Assembly (NCBI GenBank): GCA_017163975.1
Contig: JAFFSR010000351.1
Coordinates: 372,001-436,000 of the forward strand
Direction of reading: 5' to 3'
Length of the DNA stretch: 64,000 nucleotides
From: Anastatus disparis
Lineage: Eukaryota; Arthropoda; Insecta; Hymenoptera; Eupelmidae
Position 1 is the first letter of the stretch. Each line of letters begins with the position of its first letter. The notes under the pieces were generated by a model. It was not told the DNA's origin, ran no database searches, and saw nothing but the letters and a program-made list of their open reading frames with translations. Shown piece after piece: positions 1 to 12,347 of the stretch. A program made the translations under genes and the position numbers.

Positions 1-76
1 ATTGCAAAAATATTAAGGTAAAAAAAAAGAAAATTAGGTAGCCGATATATCGGCTCCTGTGACTGTAAGGGTTAAA
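1..76. mobile_element. Right end of a TTAA-flanked MITE (cut by the window edge)
   Basis: The window opens inside an element whose end reads GGCTCCTGTGACTGTAAGGG followed by TTAA at 73-76. The same end, with a single difference, closes the complete MITE at 46361-46600. In both copies a short perfect palindrome centred on TATA sits just inside the terminus (here GCCGATATATCGGC). The left end lies outside the window. Confidence 0.6.
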
Positions 77-351
77 ATGTTATAACTCTTTAATAATTCA
101 TTATATTAAAATGAAACAAAGTTTAAAATGATTGTTTTAATATTATCTAATAAGTTACTAAACTGAAAATTGAATAATTGCTTTCTACCGAAAAATATAG
201 ACGATTTTCTAAAAAACTAACTTTTAACACAGACTGTATAGCCCATACATCCTTAAAAAAGAAGAGTTTTATTTTATAAAATTAGAATTTTAACATTAAC
301 AAATTTATTCAGTATGATTTTAGTACTATCATCTGGGAATCTGAAAGATAC

Positions 352-756
352 TTAAGGGGAATCAGCATACCGACATAGAGTTCTACCTTATCTACATTTC
401 AATTATGCATTTTAATAAATATTTAACTATTAATGACTGAAATTGATAGAAGAGGCACATTCTTAACATTCTAAAGAATTGATTGCAATGTTAAACGACA
501 GTATAAAAGTGAAAATGAAGACGAAAACTGCTTAATACGATTAACTTTCCAATGTAGTTATGAATAATCGTATTTTGCAGTTTTCGTCTTCATTTTCATT
601 TTTATACTGTCTCTTAACATTGCAATCAATTCTTTAGAATGTTAAGAATGTGCCTCTTCTATGAATTTCAGTCGTAAATAGTTAAATTTGTATTAAAATG
701 CAAAATTCAAATGTAGATAAGGTAGAATTCTATGCCGGTATGCGGATACCCCTTAA
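352..756. mobile_element. TTAA-flanked foldback MITE
   Basis: A nearly perfect palindrome of 405 bp with a short central loop near 541-575. It begins TTAAGGGGAATCAGCATACC and ends with its inverse before TTAA. TTAA lies at both ends (352-355 and 753-756). The uninterrupted sequence in the opposite arm near 11800 lacks it, which shows that it is an insertion. Confidence 0.8.
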
Positions 757-1109
757 GATGCAGTGGCACAATCGATTGTTGGCTTCTCCAAGAAAAAGAA
801 GAACTTAATAATTCATGATTATAGATTAATTGAAGCAGGTATATTATTTTATACTAATCTATTTATTTATCCTTAACCTAATTTACATTTGTTGTTGTAT
901 TAGTGTGACTCAAGTACATAGAATAACACTTACAAAATACTTGAAAATATAAACAAAATAAAAGCTTTCTTTTCTTCGTGATTCTAAATAATAAAACATA
1001 ACTTTCTAAAAATTTAACTTTTTCACACTGTTAGAATGTTTAAAATATATCTTGTTTCTTAACTTTCAATCCCTAAATTTTCACAGAACAATCAGAATAC
1101 TTTTACTAA

Positions 1110-1773
1110 CTAGGAGAGTGTCACACCTCCGGATCACGGATTTTGCTCAAACTTCGGGATGACTTTTCAGATGATAAAATATGGAAAAAGCTGAAGTTAT
1201 AGTCATAAATACTCAATATTTCCCTAGTTACAGGCAATTGAAGAAAATCACTAAAAAAGTTACTAGATTTTTAAACGCATATAGTTCTTTAGCGTCGATA
1301 GCTACAAGCTTGAAACTTTTTTCAAATTAAAGCTAAGCTCAAATCCTTTCGAATTAGTAGTTATAGCATGTCAAAATATTATTTTTTCCCAAAATTAGAG
1401 CGTAATAAGGATTGGACCTAATTTCAGCTTTTACTATCAATTAATGTTTTTAAAAGAAAAATCAGGTCCAATGTTTATCACGCTCTAACTTTGGGAAAAA
1501 ATAATATTTTGACATGCTATAACTACTAATTCGAAAGGATTTGAGCTCAGCTTTAATTTAAAAAAAGTTTCAAGCTTGTAGCTATCAATGCTAAAGAACT
1601 ATATGCATTTAAAAATCTAGTAACTTTTTTAGTGATTTTCTTAAATTGCCTGTAACTAGGGAAATATTGAGTATTTATGACTATAACTTTAGCTTTTTCC
1701 ATATTTTATCATCTGAAAACTGATCCTGAAGTTTGAGCAAAATCCGTGATCCGGAGGTGTGACACTCTCCTAG
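1110..1773. mobile_element. PIF/Harbinger-like foldback element, copy 1
   Basis: Inverted repeats run almost to the centre of this 664 bp element. It starts CTAGGAGAGTGTCACACCTC and ends with the inverse. It is flanked by TAA on both sides (1107-1109 and 1774-1776), a 3 bp duplication of the kind made by PIF/Harbinger elements. The same family recurs at 41900-42570, including the internal block AATCACTAAAAAAGTTACTA. No coding capacity is visible. Confidence 0.75.
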
Positions 1774-2249
1774 TAAGATAATAAACTTAAGGTCATGAAC
1801 TGAAACAGGTATATTTTGTTCAGAATTATGTTGTAAAAAATGTTCTGATTTTTAGGTAAACATCTAATATATTTATGAGAATATTGAAAAATTATTTTTC
1901 TTTTTAGGTTAAAAAGATGCTATGGATTTTCTACTTTTGTCTTGAATTCTAGGAGTACAGAAATAATGTTGATCACATTTATGACTGCCTCATAACTTAC
2001 AGATTGCTTTAATTTTTAATGTTTTAAAAATTAATATTTTTAAAAATTAACAGATGTATTTTAAAAATTAATATTCTTTACTACGAAAGTTTTTATTGAA
2101 ATTAGAATTTTTAAAATTTCATTTTCAAAAAGATAAATTTATCCTAGTAGAGCTTCAGTAACTTATTAAAGTTTCAATCATTATAATATTCATGTTGATA
2201 ATAAAGCATATATTAATACTGAAACTGAAATTCATTCTTATATTATAGA

Positions 2250-5200
2250 AAAAATTATTGAATTAGGAGAAACAGCTGAATAATCAAATCAACAATGAGA
2301 AAAAACTAACAATAATAAGAAAACTATAATAAGCAAATATATTTTATATGAAATAAAAAAAATAATTGAATGTATATAATGACTTGAAATTTATTGAATA
2401 GTGCGTTAATTCAGTGAGATTTGTAACTGAATGTTGTCAAAGTTTCGAATATTTGATATTAAATAGAACAATAAAGAAGTTTACGGTGAAATTTAACTTT
2501 GGATTCATTATATCCAATGATGAATGTCCTGTTATTAAAAGTAAGTTAAATAATAATGAACTCTCTCCCCAATGACTAAGCCAGATCTCCTCGGTGAGTC
2601 GAAAAGGGAGAAGGGGTGCACTGCGAGCGGGCTTTTTGAATGTGACTTCTTTGAGGGCTCCCATTGGACAGGTGCGTGAGCTTCTATGTGACGACCATTC
2701 TTATGATCTGTTTGGAGTGGCTGAGACCTAGCTGGGTCCGACTGTCTCGGATGACGTCATTCAGGTTAAGGGGTATAAAATTTTTAGACAGGATAGAAAC
2801 CTTCATGGAGGAGGGGTTGCCCTTCACGTCAAAGATAGTTTGAAATGTGAGATATTAGCTTTTTCGAATACCACAACTATAACTGCCAGTAGTAAACCTG
2901 AAGTGCCTGAATGTATTTTCTGTTAAAGCAGGCAACTCTGAATCTGTGTTGGTTTCCGTCATTTACCGTCCTCCTGTCATTTCCTTTACAAAAGATTCTG
3001 ATCTAATTGATAAATTAGTAAGTTTGACTCCCGATTTTTCATTTAAGATTATAATGGGAGATCTGAATGCCGATCTCCTGCGAGAAAGCAGTGATGCGAA
3101 GTTTCTTAGTAAACTGTCCGCTGAGCTTTCGCTTCAGTTGGTCCAGCACGGTGCCACGCATATAACTCCATCGTCTCGCACATGGATAGAGCTGATTTTT
3201 GTAGATGACAATGACACCATACTGGACGCACGTAACGTACCTGCGAACTTTCATAGTCGGCACAATTTAATTGAAGTTTCTATAGCCTACAATGCTAGCA
3301 GTTTAGTGCAAGATCCAATTAAGTATCGAAATTATAAAAATATTAGTGGAAAATTATTATTGGAGAAATTGGCCGGCTATGATTGGTCCAAATTGACAAC
3401 TGATATAGTGGATCCTGAGTCTGCACTTGACTGCATTTGTGATAATCTCACTGCTGCTATTGAAAATTTAGCACCAGTGAAAATATTTAAATGTACGAAA
3501 AAGAAGCCACCATGGATGGATGGAGAGTTGTCACAGATGCAGCGCAGGAGGGATGCCACATATAGGCGATACAAACGGACAAACGACAATAAATATTTTT
3601 CAGAATTTTTAATTTTGCGTAAGGCGTTGGACGAGCAGATTGAGCGTGCAAGAAGTGAATATTATCATAACAGACTGTTCGAGGCTCTTGCAAGTGGTAA
3701 TGTCTGGAAGGAGTTGAGAGAGCTGGGACTCTTATCCGGACCCCAAGGGGATCTGAATGGATTTGCTCCAGATGAGCTTAATGCGCACTTTGCTGGGGTG
3801 TCGGTTTCGCCACATGATGATGGTGAGGAACGCAAGAAGTTTCTTTCTAAATGCAGTGAAAATGGTTTCGCTTTTAAATCAATTAATATTAACGATGTTA
3901 TTCTTGCAGTTTCTCACTTCTCATCGCAGGCTCGTGGGGAGGACGGCATTCCGCAAAGTGTGATACTTAAAGCATTACCATTTATTGGTGAACATCTTGT
4001 GACTCTGTTCAATTCTTCTTTTGCGCGGGGGGTTTTCCGTGGCCTTTGGAAACAGGCACGTATTGTGCCATTAAAGAAGTGCTCTGCACCCAAATCGCCT
4101 AAAGACTTCAGGCCTATTGCTATTTTATGTTTTCTTTCAAAGGTACTTGAGAAGATGGCCCATGACCAATTGCAGGAGTACATTACTGCTAATAAAATAC
4201 TTGACCCAATGCAGACTGTCTTCAAAAAGCACAACTCGACACAAACAGCTATTCTTAAATTAACTGATGACATAAGATCGGGTCTAGACAAAAAACTCGT
4301 CACGTTACTTTTACTTTTTGACTTCAGTAAGGCATTCGACACGATCTCTCCCTTCAAGTTACTTACTAGGCTTGGATCGATGGGGCTTTCCAGGGCTGCT
4401 CTCTTGTGGATTAACTCCTATATATCAGGAAGGAAACAAATGGTTTCCACGCATTTAAACGAGGAATCGAGTTGGCTGACAACCTACTTTGGAGTTCCAC
4501 AGGGTTCGGTACTGGGGCCTCTGTTGTTTTGTCTTTACATTAATAACGTACGTGACGCTCTTGACTCTGGTTGCGTCGAGCATCTACTCTATGCAGACGA
4601 TCTGCAAATTTACACGCAGTAGCCTCGCGAGAATGTGGAAGAGGGTATTCTCACTCTACAGAGGGCGGCCAAAGCGGTGTCGGAGTGGGCTGCTGGTGTC
4701 TCTCTCACTTTGAATTCTAATAAAACCAAGGCAATCGTCTTTGGCAATAGTCGTTTTGTAAATTCTTTTTATGCTGATAGGTCACGTACGATTGATCTTG
4801 AGGGAGGCATTAGTATACCTTTCTCTGACTCCGTGACGAGTCTTGGTGTTGTGCTTGACCCTAAACTTTCATGGGTACCGCACGTTGATATGATTACAAA
4901 AAAGTTTAATAGAGTTTTGTATGCCCTGCGGTTTTTCCGTCGGTACACCACGGAGACTCTGCGTAAACAGCTCGCTACCGCCCTGCTGTTTCCACATCTT
5001 GACTATTGCTCAGTAGTTCTGCTCGATGCTTCTCAGGAGTTGAGAAGACGAATACAGAGATTACAAAATTCATGTGTGAGATATGTAATGGGTTTGAGAA
5101 TGGGTGATCATGTCTTTCCTTATAGAACTGCGTTGGGTTGGCTGCGCACTGATTCGAGGAGACAGTATTTTTTAGCTGTGCTTATGTACGAAATCGTGCG

Positions 5201-5956
5201 CATGAATACTCCGGAGCATCTAGTGAGTCTCTTCACTAGACGTGTACCTAGGGCGGCTACTAGGGGAGAGACTAAGGATCTTGCGGTGCCCTTTATGCGC
5301 ACTGAGACTGGAAGGAATTCCTTCCAAGTTCAAGGTGCGCATTCTTGGAACTCCCTGCCTGCTGAGATTAAACATCTTCCATCTCTCAGCAGGTTCAAAG
5401 CAGCGGTGAGAGGGTACTTGCTCGACCTAGATTAATATTTTTTTTTACTATTTATTTATGTTAATTTATTTAATTTATTTTTGTAACGTCCTGTATATAG
5501 GTTTAAGGTGTGAGTGTATTTATTGTATGAGTGTTGGCTGAATGGTTGGTGAGTGAGAGTTTTTATTTGATTTTATTTTTGACTGTGTTTCATGCTATTG
5601 CGTACGCTTGTTATTTTATTTTATTATGTATTAAATTTAATTCTTTTAAATTTTAATATTGTGACCGATAGATATTGTATGACTGATTTTTATTTATATG
5701 ATTATTTTTATTTATATTGCGTGTATTATATGATTTCTCTGTGATATCACTTTTATTTATTTTTGTTTGTGACTTACTTATTTCAGTATTATTAGATTTA
5801 GACTGACTGACTGTGATATAAATTGTGCAATATTTACATTTATACTTTTTTTTATAACATTTTGTGCAATATTTATTGTTTTTATATTTACAAATTGTAT
5901 TACACGTTTTTGTACTCTTATACAAAATAAAATAATATCTATCTATCTATCTATAT
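2250..5956 (+). mobile_element. Decayed non-LTR (LINE-type) retrotransposon inserted in the left arm
   Basis: The limits come from comparing the left arm with the uninterrupted right arm. The match stops near 2247 and resumes near 5957. The inserted DNA encodes an endonuclease-reverse transcriptase pseudogene and a 3' UTR of about 500 bp. It ends in a short (ATCT)n tail at about 5937-5955, as in several LINE clades that use microsatellite-like tails rather than poly-A. The 5' part (2250-2580) has no recognisable coding sequence, and no ORF1 is seen, so the copy is probably 5' truncated. It may also carry another small insertion there. Confidence 0.75.
2613..5435 (+). pseudogene. Endonuclease/reverse transcriptase of a non-LTR retrotransposon (disabled)
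   Basis: The frame starting near 2613 reads as an AP-type endonuclease: NVTSLR, an ET-stop-LG box where the usual ETWL tryptophan is a TAG (2729-2731), then GYKIFRQDR and HGGGVALHV. A one-base frame change near 2900-2925 shifts it into the long frame from 2946, which continues with YRPP, MGDLNAD and the HNLIEV box. The reverse transcriptase follows, with DFRPIAI, FDFSKAFD (motif A, about residue 457 of the frame from 2946), GVPQGSVLGPLLF (motif B) and YADD (residues 549-552, the catalytic aspartates). A second in-frame TAG at 4620-4622 is followed in the same frame by the thumb and C-terminal region to 5435. No RNase H domain is seen. It belongs to the Jockey/CR1/I group, and I cannot name the clade. 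Two stops and a frameshift make it inactive. Confidence 0.9.
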
Positions 5957-6825
5957 CTTTATTTACATCAGTGCAAAACTTTCTCTTTCAACATGTAACC
6001 AAACACGTGACAAAGAATTGAAATTCCGATTTTTGCGTATATGTTACATCCGTGCAAGATATATATGATGTGTATAAAATTATAAATAAATATTTTGTTA
6101 TATAATAAAAATAATAAATATCATGTAGATTTGATAAGTCATCTAGCATTATGTTTAACCATTTATAATTATATATTAACATCTATTACTTATTTGTATA
6201 AATGTATACGATTTATAATTTTTTGTCAATTCCTTTCTCAAGCGTCAATTTCGATTAGAAACAGTACCAGATTTAAGTATGCTGCCGCCCTTACGCCAAA
6301 ATATAATGCCGCCCATGTAAGGAATTTGAAATCTTCGATATACGTTAAGTTGTGAAAAAATACTAAAATTAATTTAAATATGCACATACATATAGCCCCG
6401 CTCGCCAGCAAGTATACAATAAACTGTATATTTAAAATAAAAAATGATTTTTAATTAATATTTAATTAATACTAGAAATAATAATTTGCTCATCATTTTT
6501 ATGTTAATTACTAGCTTAAAAAATTCATAATTTTTAAATTTGAAATTCCGCGCCCATTTTTCAAACTGATATACTCAACGTACATGACAGCGACTGAGCA
6601 TGCGTGCACATTCATAGCTGACAACTGTAAAAGAAATTCTACGAAAAACATCTTTTATGAAAGATAGGTTTTATTTACGCAATTTCATACTTCGCGAGTG
6701 TCAGCACTAATTTTAAGCTTATACCGCTTGGACGAGTAATTTCGATTTTTCATAAAATTTTAAAATACTTTATATTAAATACAAATTAATATATTTTTAC
6801 ACAAATTTTTAATTTTTAAGTAAAT

Positions 6826-7050
6826 ATGAGTTCCCGTGAAAAATTGAGCGGTGCAAAATATAGAAAATTAGCGAAAGATAGGTTAAGTCAACAACAAAAA
6901 ATTTTAGATTGCACTCCCAAATTAAATAATTTTTTTACAACGCAAAACAAAGTAATTGATGAAGAATTAGAAATAATCGCGGAAGAGTCAGAAACAATTC
7001 CTTTGAGTTTTAGTAAAAGTTTTGATCAATTTATATCGGTTCGAAAATAG
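6826..7050 (+). pseudogene. hAT-like transposase N-terminal fragment (75 codons)
   Basis: A short ATG-started frame reads MSSREKLSGAKYRKLAKDRL and then QQQKILDCTPKLNNFF. The pattern LSGAKYRKLAKD followed by KLNNFF resembles the N-terminal segment that precedes the TTF/BED-type zinc finger in many hAT transposases and ZMYM-like derivatives. The frame ends after an acidic stretch, and I see no zinc finger or DDE domain downstream. The nested foldbacks begin 190 bp later. It lies between the two arms of the large inverted repeat and could be the remnant gene of that element. A domesticated or multi-exon gene is possible but not supported. Confidence 0.45.
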
Positions 7051-7257
7051 CCCTTATGAACTCAATGCCTTTATTAATAAAATAATACAAAATATATATC
7101 TTTCAGTGAATAAGGTATGCCTGCAAATACGCATAATTCATGAGTAATTTTCATTGCAGTAAAAGTATTTTCTTTAAATTCAAAAAGTTTTAAGTACTTT
7201 CTTGAAATTTAAAAAATTCTATCTAAAATAAATTTACCACTTAAGGTAGTACTATCG

Positions 7258-8134
7258 TTAAGGGATTGACGGTTCAGAAAAATCTGAGATCTGGTATATA
7301 AGTAGATTTAAGAGGCGGTCGTATAGTTCTGTCCTTGTCTAATCTAAATTTTCGTTATAATTAGTAAACTAAATATTTTTATACAAAAGTAAGGGCAGAG
7401 CCCAATAGATTTAAGGATAAACAGACGATTCTATTCTATGAAAAAATATAAAATTTTCATTAGTTTTCGAGTGAAGTCTGAAACGGAAAAAGAGTTGAAC
7501 ACTTCAATCAAATTTAACTCTTTTTCCGTTTCAGACTTCACTCGAAAACTAATGAAAATTTTATATTTTTTCATAGAATAGAATTGTCTGCTTATTCTTA
7601 AATCTATTGGGCTCTGCCTTTACTTTTGTATAAAAATATTTAATTTAGTCATAATAACGAAAATTTAGATTAGACAAGGACAGAACTATACGGCCTCCTC
7701 TTAAGTTCAAATAAGATGTAGTTGAATTTTGGTAAACTTTTGGAGCATGAGAGAAAAATGACAAACATTTTAATTTTCATACTTTTAACACGCGCTCTTA
7801 TGGTAACCACACAGAAATTCTTTTTCAACTTTTGATTATAAGCTACTGATGGTTCAAAATTTCATCAAATTTAACCCGTAATTAATTGAAGAACTGAAAA
7901 ATAAATTTTTCAGTATCGAGTTTGAAACGATATAAACATCTTAGACTCAATGCACGCCCGCGTATAACTATATATACACTTAGATATAAAGCGCGTGTTA
8001 AAAGATGAAAATTAAAATTCTTATAATTTTTTTCTCATGCTCTGAAAGTTAACCAAAATTTAACTGTACTTTATTTGAATTAAAATCTACTTATGTGCCC
8101 AATTTAAGATTTTTCTGAACCGTCAATCCCTTAA
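7258..8134. mobile_element. Middle TTAA foldback of the nest
   Basis: It starts TTAAGGGATTGACGGTTCAG and ends with the inverse before TTAA at 8131-8134. The arms are long, and the left arm is split by the innermost element. It is inserted into a TTAA site inside the outer element's left terminal repeat, so it is younger than the outer one. Confidence 0.8.
7308..7704. mobile_element. Innermost TTAA foldback of the nest
   Basis: A 397 bp, nearly perfect palindrome. It starts TTAAGAGGCGGTCGTATAG and is centred near 7504, with TTAA at both ends. The foldback at 52334-52722 has the same termini and overall design but a different interior, so the two are relatives. Confidence 0.85.
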
Positions 8135-8584
8135 GAGGCGGTCGGAACCAAATCGGTGACTTAGTTCGGTGCTTGTAATAAATGCTTATAATAATTTATT
8201 CATTTATTAATATGGTAAAAATATAGTCATTTCCTCTAGTCATGTATATAAAGAATAATTTAAAATAGTTAAAGCCACAAAAATATATAAAATATTGTTA
8301 TAAAGCGAAAAATCCCACCTAACAATCGACACGACAGTTTTTTGCATGCGGTATATGTCAAGTCAGTTTGATATTTGTGATAAATGCTTATAATAATTTA
8401 TTTACTGATTCATATGGTAAAAATATAGTAATTTCCTCTAGTCATGTATATAAAGAATAATTTGAAATAGTTTAAGCCATAAAAATATACAAAATATTAT
8501 CGTAAAGCGAAAAATGCTGACTTGATATATACCGAAAGTCACCGATTTGGTTCCGACCGCCTCTTAACGATAGTACTACCTTAA

Positions 8585-10030
8585 ATGTTAAACTGTATTC
8601 ATTGTAAAATATTGCACAACTCCTCGTCAATACAATCGTCCTTCTTTATTAATAGCAAAGGGCTAACTGTCTGCTTATGTGGTAAAATAGTATTTTTAGA
8701 ATTGTGGAAACTCGTGCTACCTTTATTACAAGATTGATTAAATTACAATGCGAATAGAATTTTTAAAGTTTTATTATCTAGGTGAATGAGATTTTTACAG
8801 CAAGAAAATTTTTATAGTTAAATTACTGTTGTGAATTACTATAATAAAACCATTAAAAATTGAACGTAAACGGTATGATTTCATGTAATTGATAAACAAA
8901 AAAATCTTTTTGTGTTGAAGAATTTTAGGAAAATATCGTTTTTGCTTGATATAACAATTAGTTTGATATAAATAAATATTAAATATATCATTTCTTAAGA
9001 TGTGTGCAGAAAACTGTTTTTTTTTAAAATTGAATACTGTTTAAAAGTGTTATTTTACATTCAAATTGTAAAATTACAAGAAATAGAAAAAAATTATACA
9101 TCTATCATTGCGAAGCATTAAATTTTGTAATGCCTACATGATAAAAGAAAATTGTACTAAAAAGATAAAAATGTAATTGCTCGCACAAAGAACATTTGAT
9201 CTACCTGATGTATAAAAAAATAGTTTAAAGATTTCACATTATTTTCCTAAACTTTTGAACTTGCTATTCTCAATGATTATTAACAAGGAATCAAATATGC
9301 ATTACCTTAATCATACATTTTTGATTTGCAAAATATTTTGGATTTAGTTTCAATCACATTCAAATCAGTTATCAATATGATAAGAGCTTACGAATTCTTT
9401 AACGTATCTGTCACTGAACATGTGTTTATTTTAGATGAAAGTTTTGAGTGGTAGATAACGTTTATTTAAGTAAATACATGAAATATTGTTCATTAGCTAA
9501 ATAATTGACTTCACAAAATGAATTTAAGTTGTTTATAATACTTAAACCAAGATTCTGCGTTTTTTCCACTTATTTGCTGAGAAGCTCATAAGTTTTTTAT
9601 TATACATAAATTTCAAACCACATATTAACGAGTATCAAATATATATTTTTTTCATGACTTGCAAACCACTTACAGTATAACATTTTATAATTTACATTCT
9701 TTTATTATTTTTCTATCTTTTTAGTTACATTTTTCTTAAAGCATTTTGCATACAACACACTGCAGGAGTCAACATATACATTTGACTCTTTATGATACAT
9801 ACTTAATGATTACTTACACGAAAAGTTACATAATAACGTATATGATTTGCGATCGCAAATTGTTATTAATGACGTAGAAACTAATTCAAACAAATTTTTA
9901 CTCTTTTTTTCAATTACTTTTAGCTGATTTGTGTGTATGCATTCAAAAAATAGGTTGAAAATTATTAATTTAAAATAAATTTTTACATATCTCTGTTTTT
10001 GTTTCAATCCTCTTCTAGAATACTTTTTTA
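8585..10030. other. AT-rich spacer between the inverted arms
   Basis: I see no gene, tandem repeat or transposon terminus here. It may be the interior of the element defined by the two inverted arms. Confidence 0.4.
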
Positions 10031-11893
10031 ATTGAATATGACGCTTGCGAAAGAAATTAACGAAAAATTATAAATCGTATACATTTACATCAATAAGTAA
10101 ATAAATGTTGATTTTTAATTATAAATAATTATGCATAATGCTTGATGACTTTTTAATAAATCTATTTTATATTTATAATTATTATAGAAAAAAAATTTAT
10201 TTACAATTTTATATACATAATAACTATATCTCGTATGGATGTAACAAATATGTAAATGTATATGCAAAAATTGAAATTGCACTCCTATGTTGTGTGTTTG
10301 AAAAGTTAAATGTTAAAAAACTAAGTTTTGCACTGATGTAGATATAAATACAGTACCGGGCAATAATTCTGAGCAGGTTATCAAATTTTTGCTCCGACTT
10401 TGAAAAACCGTATCTTCTTCAATTTTCATCCTAGAAAAAATTTAAAAAAAGCATTTTAAAATATTCTTTAAATGCTTTCTTTTTAGCTTACTTACATTTT
10501 TTTAATTATATTTAAAAAAAAATAATCGCTTTGGCAATTTTGAAATTTTTTTCATTTTTGCATTTTTCTTCAATCAGCTGTAGTTTTTTAAATAATTGAG
10601 CTAGAAAAAATTTGAAAAAAGATTTGGAAAGGGCTTAAAAAATGCTATTTGCAGCTATTTTTACAAAAATTTTTAAATTATTTTTTGTCAAGTTTTAAGC
10701 ATATAAAGTTATCGATCTAATACTTTTGCAGTTGTAAAAAACACTTCAATAGCAAGTAGAAAATAATCGCTGGTGCAAAACTTTTGATTTCTATGATATA
10801 ATTTTTGCAAAATAAATATTTTTGTTGTTTTATACTTTATTATGTTTTATTATTAATAATGAATAGTTATAATTTCCTACTAAAATTAAATCACTACTTC
10901 ACCAGCGATTATAAAAATGCTTTTTTTAAATTTTTTCTAGGATGAAAATTGAAGAAGATACGCTTTTTCAAAGTCGGAGCAAAAATTTGATAACCTGCTC
11001 AGAATTATTGCCCGGTACTGTATAATAAATCAAAATACAACATACAAATTAACTTCAGTTTTAGTAATAGTATATGCTTTGTTAATAGCATGAATATTAT
11101 AATTATTAAAACTTAAATAAGTTACTGAAATCCTACTAGTATAAATTTATCTTTTTTTTTAAATAAAATTAAAAAAATTCTAATTGTATTAAAATTTTAA
11201 TTAGTAAAGGATATTAATTTTTGAAACATATATGTACATTAAAAATTAAAGAAATCTGTAAGTTTTGAGGTAAAAGCCATAGTAGTACTTCTGGAATTCA
11301 AGACGAAATAACAAAAGCCATAGCATCCTTTTAACTTAGAAATGAACATAATTTTTTAATATTCCCATAAATATATTAGATGTTTAGCTGAAAATCATTA
11401 AATATTTTAAAAAGAATACTGAACAAAACATACCAATTTCAGTTTGTTACCTTAATTAAGTTTAGTATTTACTATTTTAGTCAAAGTATCTTGATTGTTT
11501 AGTTAAAATTTAGAGATTAAAAGTTAAAGAACAAGATATTTTAGACTTTGTAACAGTGTGATGAAGTAAAATTTAAAAAGGCATATTTTATTATTTAGGA
11601 TCATAATGCAAAGAGAAATTTTATTCTGTTTATATTCTCAAGTATTTTGAATGTGTTATTTCACGTACGTAAATTAAGTTAACGAGAAATAAATAGATTT
11701 TAATATAATAATATACCTGCTCCAATTAATCTATAATCTGGACTTATTTTGTTTTTCTTTTTCTCAGAAAAATCAACAATTAATTGAATCTGAAGTATCT
11801 TTTAGATTTCCAGATGATAGTATTAAAAATATAATGAATAAATTTTCCAATGTTTGAAATTCCAATTTTATAAAATAAAACTCTTCTTTTTCA
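10030..11893 (-). repeat. Right arm of the large inverted repeat
   Basis: This is the reverse complement of the left arm (258-6280), collinear through four blocks and broken only by the mariner-like palindrome at 10351-11020. The intact arm is about 1.2 kb. The outer edge near 11893 is where similarity fades. Confidence 0.7.
10351..11020. mobile_element. Tc1/mariner-like foldback element
   Basis: It starts CAGTACCGGGCAATAATTC and ends with its inverse. TA lies on both sides (10349-10350 and 11021-11022). CAGT-type ends with TA duplication are typical of Tc1/mariner MITEs. The left arm of the big inverted repeat lacks it, which confirms insertion. There is no transposase frame. Confidence 0.8.
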
Positions 11894-12347
11894 TATCATT
11901 GCACATCTCAATGTTTGTCGAAATTCAATAATTTTTCCTATCATGAAGAGAATTATTTTGAACTTTGGTATTAACTTATATTTCATAAATATATATATAT
12001 GTTTTTATTTTATTTAAATATTTCTAAAACCATCTCAACTTTATTTTAATTAATTTTACACTTAAGATACTGACTTAACATATTAATTTTATATGATTGT
12101 TGATTATTTTTCATCTTAACGTTTATTTACATTTGACTACACGTGCGAATTTACAGGTTAATTCGCAATTTATTACTAGTTTTCGATCTAGTTATTTCAT
12201 GTCATTGACTTATTGAGCTGGTATACTCTGAACTTAGCATAGTGGTACAGAAAAAATAATCAAACCCCAACGTTGTAAAGTAATAATTACTAAATGAGAA
12301 TTAAAGTTAACAGTCGCGATTTCGAGTTATTGTGATTTAATATTTCT
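11894..12347. other. Anonymous AT-rich sequence
   Basis: No gene, tandem repeat or inverted repeat is recognised in this stretch. Confidence 0.4.

Larger units (their letters stand above)
258..6280 (+). repeat. Left arm of a large inverted repeat, broken by three insertions
   Basis: About 1.2 kb of this stretch matches the reverse complement of 10030-11893 at roughly 80 percent by eye. Examples are the block around 270-351 against 11795-11880, 770-1100 against 11500-11760, 1790-2240 against 11030-11470, and 5957-6250 against 10040-10350. The matching blocks are separated only by later insertions: a TTAA foldback (352-756), a TAA-flanked foldback (1110-1773) and a non-LTR retrotransposon region (about 2250-5956). 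The outer limit near 258 is approximate. Confidence 0.7.
7241..8584. mobile_element. Outer TTAA foldback of a three-level nest
   Basis: It starts TTAAGGTAGTACTATCG and ends with the exact inverse before TTAA at 8581-8584. The terminal inverted repeats read through into GAGGCGGTCGGAACCAAATC once the inner element (7258-8134) is removed. The residual element of about 470 bp also holds two direct copies of a block of about 145 bp (8171-8315 and 8370-8512). Confidence 0.8.

Noticed and set aside
3914..4357. 147-codon minus-strand frame
   Set aside because: It is the antisense shadow of the reverse transcriptase frame.
5653..5925. 90-codon minus-strand Lys/Tyr/Asn-rich frame
   Set aside because: It lies in the AT-rich 3' UTR of the retrotransposon and is low-complexity.
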